Origin: Heligmosomoides polygyrus polygyrus
Taxonomy: Eukaryota; Nematoda; Chromadorea; Rhabditida; Heligmosomidae
Assembly (NCBI GenBank): GCA_947396885.1
Contig: OX377204.1
Span: forward strand, 124,001 to 188,000
Direction of reading: 5' to 3'
DNA: 64,000 nt
A program made the position numbers and the translations under genes. Position 1 is the stretch's first letter. Each line of letters begins with the position of its first letter. The notes beneath the pieces are model-generated. The model searched no databases. It had not been told where the DNA came from and saw nothing but the letters and a program-made list of their open reading frames with translations. Positions 45,655 through 56,301 of the stretch are shown in pieces.

Positions 45655-47244
45655 CAGTGCGTTTTAAAAGTATGTAGCCACCTTGAATTCAACAGTTTCA
45701 TCCTTCGCCTTTGTTTCTACGAACCGGCCTTTGTCGCATTCAATTCCTCGTAGTCGGAAATAGCTACGTTGCGTTTTACAGGAAAGAGCTTGATCACTAG
45801 CAAAAATAGATCGTTTTTGAAATTTTTTGTTTGTTTCAAAAGTATGTAGCCACTCTCAAAAAATACGATTTTTAGTCTCAAAAAGTCTCAAAAATTAATA
45901 GTCTGTTGGGCCACCATTATTTCTTATTAAATCAAATTCCCTACTACGCATACTACTCGCAAGTTTCTGCACCACTTCTTCACCGATGTTGTCCCAGGCA
46001 GTCAAAATAGCGGTTTTCAGTCCTTCAACATTGTTGAACTGCCTGTTATTCAAGTAGACCTGCCGGATCAAGATACCCTACATGTTCTCCATTGGGTTGT
46101 GATCAGGTGAGCAAGCTGGCCATTCCATTACCAAAATTCGATTACGTTGGACCCGATCTGTGGTCGATTTGGACACATGAACTGCAGCGTTGTCCTGCTG
46201 CAGAACATGTGTCTGCCGTTTTCTCCCGTTAGGAAGGGCAGCAGGCTGGACTCCAGTACGGCTTGATACTCTAGACTGTCCATACGACATGACGGGAATC
46301 TGAGCTTCAGCTTCCCGCTACTGCAGAAGCCTGTCCATGTCATCAGAGACCCGCCTCCGAAGTTCCGTCGAGAGAAGGTGATGGGAGCCTGTCGTAGATC
46401 TCTCCAAAAATACCGGTAACCATCGGGACCATCCAGATTAAATTTTTCTCGTCGGTGAAGATGACCTGAAGCAATAAGCGTGTGAAATTCAGGACGTCGA
46501 CAAAGCCAGAAAGTTTCTATCTTTTTCCATTGCGTCGCCATGTTTTTGCGGACAAACTCCAGTCGCGCCTGCTTGTGGAAGTTCGTGAGATGACGTGTCT
46601 TCTGCATGGTCTGTCTGCAGATGTGTTCCGATCGAATAGAACGCCATATCGTTGTTCTTGATGCAGATAGACCCGTCTCAGCGCGAACTTGGTTGACGCT
46701 CCATGTGGAGTTCGACACCATGCGGCTGATTCGTCGACGATCCTGGGTCGAAATCATAGGCGGACTACCCGGTACAGGTGCAGACCGATAACCATTAGGA
46801 TTTCGAAGGAAATGGTCCACACATCCATGAGAACGTCCGAACTGACGAGCAATGGCGCAGTTTGTCAAGCCAGCACATCCTTGAGCGCTCGGATCTGAGC
46901 TTGTTCCTCGATGATCAGGACACTGCCACGGACTAGCGTAGTGGTTATTTTTGAAGAACAGGTCAAGCTGACTACTTATGACAAGAACTTCCCGCCAAAA
47001 AGCGCGAAAATTTTGAATAGGAGTGTGAAAATGCCCGATATCCTGGAGTGGCTACATACTTTTGAAACAAACAGAAAAATCAAAGACGCCTAGTTTTTGC
47101 TGGAGATCAAGCTTTTTCTGGAAAGAGCATTCTAGCTATTTTCGTCTACGGGGAATCCAATGCGGCTAACGCCAGTTCGTAGAAACGAACGCGAAACGTG
47201 AAATTATCAATTTCAAGGTGGCTACATACTTTTGAAACGCACTG
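45655..47244 (-). mobile_element. Tc3-like Tc1/mariner transposon (1,590 bp)
   Basis: Terminal repeats begin CAGTGCGTTTTAAAAGTATG and continue GTAGCCACCTTGAA at 45,655; the complement ends at 47,244. TA precedes the left end; the right flank reads AA. A second inward copy of the repeat (TTTCAAAAGTATGTAGCCAC) lies about 180 bp from each end, matching the two-site arrangement known for Tc3. It inserted in the long PTR intron. Confidence 0.85.
46078..46905 (-). pseudogene. Tc3-like transposase, frameshifted
   Basis: In order these are a helix-turn-helix region (TNCAIARQFGRSHGCVDHFL), a second DNA-binding part (DRRRISRMVSNSTWSVNQVR), then LDGPDGYRYFWRDLRQ and SRRNFGGGSLMTWTGF. After a frame change QDNAAVHVS (second catalytic D) and SPDHNPMEN (catalytic E) follow. 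The first catalytic D is in TDEK, in a different frame. At least three single-base shifts, one near the N-terminus, make it inactive. Confidence 0.85.
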
Positions 47245-47507
47245 AATAGTTGTTTACCGAGCACACTCTCTCCGTTCCGGAGAAGACGACTGCATAAACG
47301 AAATCCAAATTAACTACGTAGAAATAATTGAGAATCTACAAGACGAGAGGCCTCAGTCCAAACGTTTGCTAATGATTAAGACGTGAAGATAATGTCTAGC
47401 CCGTGTTACGAACCTTATCGCATTAAGAAATGATTGATTTCAGGGCTCTCAGTGTAAATTCCAGTTTTGTTCGGTTGTTTATCTGCTAATGAACCCAATT
47501 CCTAGTG

Positions 47508-47698
47508 ATGTGTTAATGCTTCTGTGCCGAACGGGGTTGTATGTGAATCAATTTATTAATCGGCCTAACGTTCCTACCTGTTCCTCGTCTGCAGAGGCCC
47601 GCTGATCCGCCGTTTACGCGGATCGACGTCGCTACCGCGGTTGTTAGTTGCCGAAAGTTCACATTACAACCTCGTTCGGCACAGAAGCATTAACACAT
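47508..47698. mobile_element. MITE with ~40 bp inverted ends (191 bp)
   Basis: ATGTGTTAATGCTTCTGTGC continuing CGAACGGGGTTGTATGTGAA is mirrored at 47,658-47,698 with three or four differences. The interior is about 110 bp and GC-rich. No coding capacity. Confidence 0.75.
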
Positions 47699-48087
47699 TA
47701 CGAAACATGCCGCGATTTTATGAAGAGAGAGAGTATGGAGAATACCAATTTCCAGTCTTTTATATGTTGTCTGCATCTTACTCAGTCCATATTGCAGCTT
47801 AGCTTAAACAGTTTGCATATTGCTAGAATAAAAATGTACCTTTAGGGTGCATCCCCAACAAAGAATTCAGAAGCTGCCAGCACTTTAGAAGCCAGATTGG
47901 CGTAGTTTGCTTATTTCGATGAGTTGCTGCCTATTTATCGTGCTTCTCTTCGTTATGACATCGTTCAGATGCGGCTGCTCCAACTAACATTGCAGTCATA
48001 ACTTCCCCAGACCCTAATTCGTAACTGGGATCTCCCTGGTAGATGGAGGATCTCCATCAGAGCTTACCCGACAATTTTAAGAGAAGT

Positions 48088-48381
48088 AATAAAAAGGATA
48101 AAGGACGGCGTTAGTCAATCCCTTCTGGGATGCGCCAGCGCATTCTACTTCTACGGAATGTCGTGGAGGCGTGTTGAATGCGTATTTGGCCATACAATGA
48201 CTTGCGGTGGCCAGCCTGTACAAGTCAGTGCTTTATCCTTCCCAGACAAGTCTGGTACCAATTCACCGACCCCGGAGGGATGGAAGGCTTGGTTGGCCTG
48301 GGCGGGAAATCCGAACCAGCAACCTGGTATCGGGTGCACGCGGCAGTGGTGCCTCCTCCGACTGCGCTACACGCGCCCATC
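48088..48381 (-). mobile_element. SINE-A, 294 bp, with 12 bp target duplication
   Basis: Reverse orientation of the 34,395 copy, with the tRNA-like head at the right end and the GGATAAAGGA tail at the left. Flanking duplications TTTAAGAGAAGT lie at 48,076-48,087 and 48,382-48,393. It is inside the PTR intron. Confidence 0.85.
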
Positions 48382-48393
48382 TTTAAGAGAAGT

Positions 48394-49840
48394 GCGTAGT
48401 TCAATTCTGGTCCAGGGGATGGGTAGATACCAGTGAGGATCGACAACACGAGACGCTCCGAAATGTACAGAACAACCTCATGGTACGCAAATGATTGCAA
48501 CAGCTTCGACAATCAATGGAGAGAATGCGGATGGAGGTTCAGTAACGGTCCTGACTGAGCCCCGCTGTCGCGAGAGATCGATTCCCGATCAGAAAATCGT
48601 CACGCGATCGGCTTCGACGGGCAGTGTCGGCTACAAAGAAGCTAATGCGTCGATCCTCCCGCTCGCTTTCAGGACGGACGACGACCACCGCCTCGGACAT
48701 TCCTTTGCACCGCGCTCAATGTGAAGGAAAGCAGAACTTCTGATTCCGGTCGGTCATCAGCTGTCTTCGAGAGCCTCTCTTCATAGATCGAATTCTCGGT
48801 TCTCACAACTATCGATGAGATCTCCCGACATGTTGACCAACAACAACTCAAAAGCTTTCCTAGTCGAGAGCTTCTTGATTTTCACTAACTACTTAGTCCT
48901 ATCATTCTAACAATGCCTTTGTCGGCTTTTAAGAAAGTGGTTACTGCCGTAGTATCCTCTCGGGTTTCCTGACAGAGTTAGTTTGTCCATTTTTAGAATG
49001 TATTACGCAACGATAATTGTTTGCTTTTTTAACGTGTTATCTCGTTCTATTTATAACAAGCTATGTTGTTGTCCAGGGCCATGCTGAGTTTTCCCTTGTA
49101 GTTGTTTTTCTCGGCTTATTTTGTTGTTTCCTTTGTGCAAGAAATATCTTGCACCTCCAAATAAATAAATAAATAAACAGGAACAGTTCAGGTGCTGTAC
49201 TGGTTCCCTACCATTACCAGAGGTGGCGACATCTCTATATCTTAATTATTATTCGACGGCACGTTCCCGACCAGCTCTCACCAAACATTAAAAAATGTAA
49301 ATTTTGAAAAAAAGAACATTCCTTATCCAACAAATGATTTGCGAGAGCAGAACGTCCATAATTTGCTATATGGGCGTGCAACTCATCGAGAAAACGACTG
49401 ACATGACATGTGAAGATTCTGATAACGCTAAATGTTCACTTTAAAATTGCCGAAATTACCATGTCACTGTTTTTGCTATGACTGGGAGTGACGCTGGCAC
49501 TTCATGATTTTTGCACGTAGCTTTGATTATTAGGAGCTGGCCTTAGAGATGAGGGCTTGCTCAACTCACAGCTGCGGTTTTAGTAGCTTCCAGGTAACTA
49601 ACACGAATACAGCATTACGTGTGTTTGATCGTGTGTTTAGGGTTCGAACAAAAAAATATGTTTGAAGAATATGGAGGAGTACATAGATAGGACCCCGATG
49701 GTAAATTCAAATAAGCTTTGCACGAAACGCTCCTCAATGTCTAAAATAATTTTAAAAAACTAATTAGGAAACCCAGTTACCCCAAAGGCGGTAATTGGGG
49801 CACTCCGGAGGCGAGGGGTCAGGTCACGATAATAACACGA
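48394..49840. other. Unassigned intronic sequence
   Basis: No exon with PTR similarity was recognised. A short AAAT tract lies at 49,161-49,180. A few open frames near 48.5-48.8 kb have no recognisable motif. Confidence 0.4.
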
Positions 49841-49844
49841 ATTG

Positions 49845-50355
49845 GCACTACTTTACTTTCCAGAGTCGAGGAGAGGTGGAAAAATTTTTTCGCCCATTCT
49901 TCGCCGAGGAGTGCTGATCACGAATCTGACACCCATTTTTGAACTTTCAGTTCATTACGGTAGGTACGGGTGACAAGGTCCGTCGAGGTCATAATCTCCG
50001 ATTTCCTCGAAACTTAGCATAGGTGAATTACTTATGGTGCTAATCGCAAATCTAACATTCATTTTTCGCATTACTCTGGAATTTGGGCGAAATCGATGAC
50101 CATGACCCTAGTCACCCGTACCTACCGTGACCCACCGTACTCCAGCGTAAAACGAAAAACGGATGTCAGATTCGTGGTCAACATCAAAAACCACCCTCCC
50201 CCAGGCAGAGTTTGCGCGAAATCGGAGATTATGACTTTGGCAGCCTTAGTAATCCGTGCCTACCGTAACCTACCGTAATCGGCCGAAATTTCAAAATGTC
50301 AGATTGTTATATTCATAATCAGCATCCCGTATACCCCCCGGGCGAAGTTTGGGCG
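49845..50355. repeat. Dispersed repeat D, inverted pair
   Basis: The left half (with GTGCTGATCACGAATCTGAC and TACGGTAGGTACGGGTGAC) and the right half (with GTCACCCGTACCTACCGTGA and ATGTCAGATTCGTGGTCAAC) are roughly reverse complements about a centre near 50,095. This is the longest copy of repeat D here. Confidence 0.6.
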
Positions 50356-50535
50356 AATAGTGCTCACGAATCCTCTCTGGCAGTGGCTTTTCGCCTTGCC
50401 AGAGAAGATTCGACTGTTGTGACGAACTTCAAAGGATATAATTATCGTCAGAGGAGCAGGAGACTTCTATTGGAGTGTTTTGAGCAATACACTAAGGCCC
50501 ATTCGTACTTGTGACGCCGGGTGGCGCGATGGCAT

Positions 50536-50580
50536 ACGCATATAGTGGCCAAATTGATCGATCGCGTCGCTCAGCGTCGA
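50536..50580 (+). repeat. Short direct repeat, partner at 51,218-51,262
   Basis: ATAGTGGCCAAATTGATCGA followed by TCGCGTCGCTC recurs with a few changes at 51,222, about 680 bp away. The two flank the hairpin at 50,625. Confidence 0.55.
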
Positions 50581-50624
50581 AGTATAAACGGGTCCGTAGG
50601 AGTGTTTAGCAGACTAGACATAGA

Positions 50625-50756
50625 GCCGCATGCACACTCGTCACCGGCAGCAGCGGCAGCTGTGATTAAGCATAGGGGCATCGATTTCCGCCAAATCGAT
50701 GCACCTATGCTTAACCACGGCTGTCGCTGCCGCCGCTGCCGAGTGTGCATGCGGTT
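50625..50756. repeat. Long hairpin, ~62 bp arms, 5 bp loop
   Basis: The arms 50,625-50,687 and 50,693-50,756 are reverse complements at most positions around the loop CCGCC. They contain CGCATGCACACTCG and TTAAGCATAGG. It could be a MITE or the precursor of a small RNA. Confidence 0.65.
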
Positions 50757-51539
50757 TATTGCAGAACGAAGCGAAAAGCGCGGCCGGTTATCGCTCTGCA
50801 AGCTAGCGCAGCAACACCAATCCGCTCAGGACCCACACTAAATAACACGTGTGCAAACCGCCACTATTATGGCAGCCGAGGCGCAGTTGTCGTCGACTAT
50901 TCCGCCTCGCGTGGTGGAATTTGACTAGCCGATAGAATCGAAACGTATGAAGTATGTTCCCGCCCCAAGACACCCATTTCGCGGAATTTTAGGGTATTTT
51001 TTCTTTGGGTGCGTGTGGTTGACCAGTCTTCAGAGAGCGGTGCGTCGATGAAACGTAAAACCACCTAGTCCCCAGATCACGCAACAATATGGAAACAACT
51101 GATATAGATTATAACGCCGAAGAATCGATATAGGATTCGCACCCGCGTAGAGGCTGAAGTGGGCCTCCCGAAGTCTTAAGCCTCCGCTTATGCTTTTGTC
51201 GCAGAGCGACGTGGTGTCACGTATAGTGGCCAAATTGACCGATCGCATCGCTCGATCAATTTAGCTGCTATAGATGATATCTCGTCGCTCGGGGAATGAA
51301 GGGAGTCTAATATATAAATGGAGTCTAATATTATACAACTCCATTCTTGAACTGAGCATCCGATAATCGAGGCATGTATACACCTACTAATGCATCCTAA
51401 CTGGTGGAGGTCAGAAGTACAGAATGGAGAAGTCGCCATCCAAGACAACACTTCTACTTAGAAACAATAAAGCCCCTCCCTCTTTCTCAAAAAAGCAACC
51501 TAGCTCCTAATATGGAACTTTGCTATATTCATAAAACTG

Positions 51540-51708
51540 GGTACAAGCCGATACTCTGGCCTACATGGGAAGTGGAAAGGCAGTCAATCAGATGGCATCA
51601 AACAGGTGCGTCCCCCAAAGTGGGCGTGGACATTCGGTGTCCTGGCTGGCTCTGATTGCCTGGTGCGTTTCTGCCTTCCACGTAGGCCACATTAACGACT
51701 TGTGCCAA
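51540..51708. mobile_element. MITE-beta copy next to PTR exon 3
   Basis: Ends GGGTACAAGCCGATACTCTG then GCCTACATGG, and CCACGTAGGCCACATTAACG then ACTTGT. It lies 72 bp from the exon 3 donor. Confidence 0.65.
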
Positions 51709-51779
51709 TTTTTGCAAATGAACAAGTCGTAAGCTAGTATGGAGGGCAGATCTTGGAACGGTTGAAGGCAGTAACCTAC

Positions 51780-51880
51780 GTGTGATCGCCAAGATTCACG
51801 AGATGACTCCATCGCCGATATTCTGGCAGCTTGAAGAACTCCGGCATGTAGCGATACTTGAACTCGATCGATCCGTGTTC
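51780..51880 (-). CDS. PTR exon 3
   Basis: This encodes [20 protein letters not shown], then [13 protein letters not shown]. Acceptor TTCAG; donor GTAGGT in phase 2, completed by the first base of exon 4. 101 nt, undisturbed. The intron to exon 4 is 7.1 kb and carries a Tc3-like element, a SINE and several MITEs. Confidence 0.78.
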
Positions 51881-51989
51881 CTGAACATTCCATTTTTTTA
51901 CAAATCTACACCGTGTTTCCTCCATCACACAGTACAGAGTAGGATAAAGCTCTGCGTTAATTCCTTGTGGAGAGTGCCATGCTATCCAC

Positions 51990-52225
51990 TTTCACAGAAT
52001 ATTATGGATGCGATTTGAATGCGTATTTGGCTGATATAATGATTGGTTCGTATTTGGCTATTCGTATTTGGCTGGACAGCTAATGCACTTCGGTGATGTA
52101 CATTTCCTGGACAAGTCCCGTACCACCAATTTTCGACACCAGTGTGATAATGTGATAGAAGGGTTGGCTGACCATGGAAACGGCGCCTTCTGCCAACTGC
52201 GCCACATCCCGGCCTAGGGAGACAG
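51990..52225 (-). repeat. Degenerate SINE-A copy
   Basis: In reverse orientation the sequence has TGGCGCAGTTGG (box A) near 52,190 and GAATGCGTATTTGGC-type 3' body near 52,015-52,030. It is in the PTR intron between exons 2 and 3. Confidence 0.5.
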
Positions 52226-52247
52226 ACGGATTAGCATGAGAGCTCAC

Positions 52248-52404
52248 TTTTTCGCCGACGTAGGGCAGATAAGGCAGCAACCACATGTGAGTGCTGGCGG
52301 CACCGACGCTGTTGCGTGGTCTCGGATCTGCGCAGAATTCGCATGATTTCCGGCACCGTCTCTCGATGATGCATGTCGCTCGGATTGTTGACGAACACGG
52401 CAAC
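52248..52404 (-). CDS. PTR exon 2, frameshifted
   Basis: This begins [20 protein letters not shown] then MRIL. After a frame change it reads [20 protein letters not shown] then EK at GTGAGC. VNNPxDM and GAxSTHMW are PTR hallmarks. The 157 nt length has one extra base between the two parts. Confidence 0.82.
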
Positions 52405-52780
52405 CTAGGCGGAACTAAAACGGTTATGACCTTACCATTTTAGGATTCACTTCCACCTAACCACTACTTCAACAGAAGAGCTTGGAGACTCTATTTCCCT
52501 TGCAACTTGGAGTCTTAGGATTGCGTAAGAGCATTGAGAGCGGTCGACTTTCGCCTTATCGAATGTAGACGCTCTTCCAGCTAGGATGGACACACTGCGG
52601 GTGGTTGTTCTATCATGCGTTTGCTCGTCAAACGTGAGAAAAAGTGGCGTCTGCCTGCAGTTCGAACGGAAACTACAGACGCCATGTGGCGTCACTCTTC
52701 AGTGATTTGCCTCCAATGTGCCCTCGCCAACTAGAAACGCGCCCGATCGTGCTCTGCGTCAGAAAATAAGAATGAGGAAC

Positions 52781-52931
52781 CTGTCCGCCCTCCTTGAAGA
52801 TGATGTTCGTCTGGATTCGAACGAGCTCAAGAAGCGGCGAGTCGTCAAGAAACAGCTTCTCCGATGACAAGACGACTTTGATCTGCATCACTCCATGAAT
52901 CATCACCGCCCAGTAGAGGCCAGCATCGCGC
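52781..52931 (-). CDS. PTR exon 1 of those recognised
   Basis: This encodes [20 protein letters not shown] (a transmembrane helix running into the extracellular loop), then [20 protein letters not shown], then [19 protein letters not shown] is a conserved PTR/patched motif. Acceptor TTCAG, donor GTTCCT, and the 151 nt length fits. Confidence 0.82.
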
Positions 52932-53007
52932 CTGAATCAAAAATACAATTGGCCTGACCGCTCGACTTCCAAATAGAGCATGTTCGTTTAAGTATGTAAA
53001 CAAATTT

Positions 53008-53184
53008 GGGTACTTGTCCTTAACGTGGCCTACATGGAGAGTTGAGACGCACAAAACCAACCAGGCCGTACCGTATACAGAGAGAACCGTCAGTCTCCTG
53101 ATTAACTGGTACGCGTTTGGTCGGTGCTTTGAGTGGTTGTCACGCCCCCGCCTCCCCATGCAGACCATAATGTCGACCAGAACC
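53008..53184. mobile_element. MITE-beta copy upstream of the PTR exons
   Basis: Ends GGGTACTTGTCCTTAACGTG then GCCTACATGG, and CCATGCAGACCATAATGTCG then ACCAGAACC. Confidence 0.6.
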
Positions 53185-53534
53185 AAAATTTATTAGTCGA
53201 CACACAACAAAAGGTCGCTGCAATCGGTCTTTAAACTATGGCTTATGGACCGAAAAAATAACGCTTTTGTGCCGCTCTTCAGAATGATTTTGATAATAGT
53301 ATGATATGGTAGGCCATAGAGAGGCGCGTTAGGCAGAGTTTATACTCAAGTCGTGACGCGGTGCGACAGTATGAGAACCACCGATGGCGACCAAGATTAA
53401 AATATCGATTGACATCGTGAGGTAATGCCCTACCGCAGACGACTGAAGAATAAACCCCTTCCAAAGTCGTTAAATGCTCCCCCCCCCCCCCTGCAGAAAA
53501 GAAGCCACAAAAGAAGCCACAAAAACCGACCTCC

Positions 53535-53650
53535 TACGATGAACTTGCTCCCGATGGACAAACTGAAGTCGACCCAAGCGTCGAGCACCGTGTCGAGTGT
53601 CTTGGCCGCTGCACGAACCATCCACCTCGGTTTCTCGTTTTTCTCCAGCT
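53535..53650 (-). CDS. Possible upstream PTR exon
   Basis: The minus strand reads EKNEKPRWMVRAAAKTLDTV then LDAWVDFSLSIGSKFIVGG. It sits directly upstream of the exon at 52,931 and resembles the intracellular segment that precedes that transmembrane helix in PTR proteins. Splice sites that satisfy the phase were not found, so this is tentative. Confidence 0.35.
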
Positions 53651-53766
53651 AAACTTGAAGCTGAATCAATAATTTTCAAAAATCTCCAATTGGATTCGTG
53701 TCCTATTTTTAGCCCGAGCTAAACTTTAAATAAAGACAGCTCATCAAAAACACTAAGGTTTCGTCC

Positions 53767-53890
53767 AAGTCGCGAATGTGGGCAGCATTGAGACGTGGGA
53801 ACGCCCCAACCAATCAGCAAGAGGCGAATCGATTGGTTGTGATTGGCTAGCGTGCTCTCACCTCCCATGCTGCCCATCTTCGCGACATGG
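53767..53890. mobile_element. MITE-alpha copy, short form (124 bp)
   Basis: AAGTCGCGAATGTGGGCAGC and GCTGCCCATCTTCGCGACAT are inverted ends around CCAATCA/TGATTGG words. Confidence 0.75.
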
Positions 53891-54072
53891 AACTAAATCT
53901 CTTAGGTTTTCTGCATCCCGTGAATGGCCGAAGTGTATGCTCATTTTGTCGCAGCATAGGAGCCACCAATATCAATTACGCAGCGCAATTGATCGATATC
54001 GATGAGATGCTGCTTCTCTGCCCGACGCCGGATTGTGAGCTCTTCCATATGATCTTGCATATTCTATTGTAA
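53887..54072 (+). other. Uncharacterised small open frame
   Basis: A 61-codon frame contains VCSFCRSIGATNINYAAQ, then LIDIDEMLLLCPTPDC. Spaced CxxC and CPTPDC pairs suggest a metal-binding fold, and IDIDEM recalls the EIDEM of the Merlin fragment at 39.7 kb, but I cannot assign it. It may be a transposase scrap. Confidence 0.25.
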
Positions 54073-54179
54073 AATTATTGCGAAATTATTGAGCTGCTTT
54101 TCTTTCAACTGCGTAACTAGAGCGCGACGTGACCTCCCCTTCCTTTGTGTCCCTAATTTTGAGTTCTGAAAAACAGCGC

Positions 54180-54500
54180 AGAACCGGCCTGGAGAAGTTT
54201 GGTTGAAGGCAGTGCCAGCCGTGTCTGCCAGCGCTCCTCATCCGCAGATTCTGGTAGCCGCTGTTGGCAGAATCTCGATCAACAGCTCATGCGAGCAGCC
54301 AGAGGTCACCATGCGGGATCGACGGACTTGGCGATCTCCAATCGACGACCACGAAGTTGACGGACTAATTCCATCGCCCTTCAGAAGCGCATGCCGTATG
54401 TAGCTGAGGTCGAGGCAATTTCAGATACTCGAATCACACCCACTGCACGACTAGCTGGAGCAGCCGATCGAGCTACTGGACGCCACAACTGGTAGGGATC
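54180..54500 (+). repeat. Dispersed repeat, copy 1
   Basis: GATCTCCAATCGACGACCAC, then GAAGTTGACGG, CCATCGCCCTTCAGA and AGCTGCCG/AGCAGCCG-like words recur in order at 57,950-58,250. Confidence 0.5.
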
Positions 54501-55053
54501 GCCACCACCCGAGGGCGATCATCGATTGCTCCGCGCCTGTAGGCCACACTTCCCGCCGCTGGGTCAGTCCGCCAACGTCGGCCTGTGCTCTTCGCTTCGA
54601 TGTTTATTTCCTGCTGTTCGACTGCTTGTTGCATCGTGTTATCCGACCGTCTGGGGCGTTCTCCTCGCAACTGAAGCAAATGCGTGTTGAACTCTGAGCA
54701 GGAACGACTAATCCACAGGTGCAAGGCAATATACAATTGCACCAGCATATCAGCCATTTCTTCCCGATAAATGGAGATCCATTCTGCTTAGATCCGTCCG
54801 TCAGTGAATTCCGCTCATTCGAGGAAAACTCAAAGGCGTCGCGTTCAAATCAGCGAAGAAGTCGGGCTTACGCGCGTGCAAACATCCCCATGTCGCTTTG
54901 AGAGCCCTAACAAAGTGCACCGCATGAGCCCCGTCGGATAGTCACAGTGGGGTAGCATTGAAGGGGAAGGAGAGGAAGTCCGATATTGGTCGCAACCGAC
55001 AGCTGTGCGCAACTTCGCTCACACCCGAAAGTACAGTAATGTCATCTCTGCTC
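54501..55053. other. Unassigned sequence
   Basis: No exon or repeat end was recognised. Confidence 0.4.
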
Positions 55054-55325
55054 ACAAGGGAACTGTCTCAACGGTACGCCGAAACGGAAAGATCGTATAC
55101 TATAGGAAGAATCTCCGTCATCCAAATAGTAGCAGAACATGTTTTCTTTTTGTCGAATCCTTAAGGCAAACGAGTAAGAGGATGTTATGGTTGAGGGTCC
55201 GAGCACCGAGCTTACCAAGTCTGAGCAATGAGCCTATGTCATTGCCTGGGTGGCGCAGTGGTAGATGTGCATGCTCCATGCCCGTGACGTCACAGGTTCG
55301 GTTACCGTGCTGCATAGCGTTTTTG
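55054..55325 (+). repeat. SINE-C, second tRNA-like family, plus orientation
   Basis: Box A TGGCGCAGTGGT (55,251-55,262) and box B GGTTCGGTTACC (55,295-55,306) are separated by a normal tRNA-like distance. Between them lies CCCGTGACGTCAC, a CRE-type palindrome. About 190 bp upstream of box A also matches the other copy. Confidence 0.65.
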
Positions 55326-55416
55326 CACTTTGTTGGAGTTTGTTGATGATTTCACTACATACAGTACCGGACATGTCTTTTGGTCATTGGCCGAAAAAGC
55401 CGCGCCGGCCAACATA

Positions 55417-55444
55417 GGCCGCTTTGGAGCGTTCCAAAGCGGCC
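55417..55444. repeat. Perfect 12 bp stem hairpin
   Basis: GGCCGCTTTGGA, loop GCGT, TCCAAAGCGGCC. No T-run follows, so a terminator reading is not supported. Confidence 0.7.
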
Positions 55445-55736
55445 TTCTTGAATACCTTCTTTAGAAATCGAGTACTTGCTAAAATAAACATATATTTGAA
55501 CTCAGCAGCTCGAGCTCTATCTTCTGGCATATAAATTTCAGTAGAGTTGAACAATGCATATAGACATATTCGTTGTAGACATCACGTCATTGTCTCAAAT
55601 ATGCCAAATACGATGATACATGAAACTTTCACGCCAATCAATGGTTCTCATTGTCGGCGAGATGAGTGCCACCCTCATAATGTAGGAGGAGACCTCATGA
55701 TCTTCAACGTGACCTATCAACTCGATCAATAGTGGC

Positions 55737-56096
55737 GTGTTTGCTATGCTTACGAATTCGCGCCGTCATAATAAGCCGCTGCCAACATCATCTCCACAAT
55801 GTCTGCTAATCCATCGAGTGTTTATTCACCTACTGACACTGATGTGTGGATCTCCATTTCATGCTGTTCCTTCGAGAGACGAGATGCAGCTAGTGGAAAG
55901 GATAGCAAGTATCCTACAGGATTTCGAATTGCGACAGCTGAAAATCGACGAAATGGAGTTGGGGGTAGTGGAAGATGGCCAAGAGTTTCAACCAGAAAAG
56001 GATTGTGCCGGAGTCACGACACCACTAACTAGTGAAGGCACAATCATGTTTTCGGGAGGACGGACTGTTTCGGTGGAAAATGTCTGGCTATACTAG
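55737..56096 (+). other. Uncharacterised open frame, 119 codons
   Basis: The second half reads like real protein, acidic and amphipathic (RDEMQLVERIASILQDFELR, then QLKIDEMELGVVEDGQEF). I recognise no family, and splice sites are not obvious. It may be an exon or a transposon scrap. Confidence 0.25.
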
Positions 56097-56269
56097 AACA
56101 GTTATCTTACACAAGATTGACAACCCGAGAAAATGGGACTGTAGCGCGATTCCAGACTTGCGCTGCAGCGGAGTAGCACCTGACAGAAACTGTGAAACAA
56201 TCTCGCAGCAGAGAAAGTAATAGCCACTGCTTTAGATTCCTCTGAAAAAATGAAACAACTGAAAATGAA

Positions 56270-56301
56270 ACATCATCATCAACATCATCATCATCATCAC
56301 A
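56270..56301 (+). repeat. (CAT)n microsatellite
   Basis: Short run of CATCAT triplets. Confidence 0.9.

Larger units (their letters stand above)
40551..52931 (-). pseudogene. Patched-related (PTR) gene, C-terminal half, eight exons, three frameshifts
   Basis: Eight exons on the minus strand are collinear with the second half of patched-related proteins, the nematode-expanded RND/sterol-sensing family. They run from a transmembrane helix through an extracellular loop to the last transmembrane helices. Splice sites are GT-AG and phases fit between exons. Exons 2 (157 nt), 4 (177 nt) and 7 (131 nt) each differ by one base from the length their phases require, and the frame changes within a conserved motif in each. 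The N-terminal half with the sterol-sensing domain was not found up to 61 kb. Either this is a recently decayed gene or the assembly has single-base errors. Confidence 0.8.

Noticed and set aside
48490..48850. Additional PTR or RTE exon
   Set aside because: Some residues looked suggestive, but no ordered motif or splice-site pair could be found.
55245..55315. True tRNA gene
   Set aside because: A and B boxes are good, but the arms do not pair as a cloverleaf, and a second copy with the same flanks shows it is a SINE.
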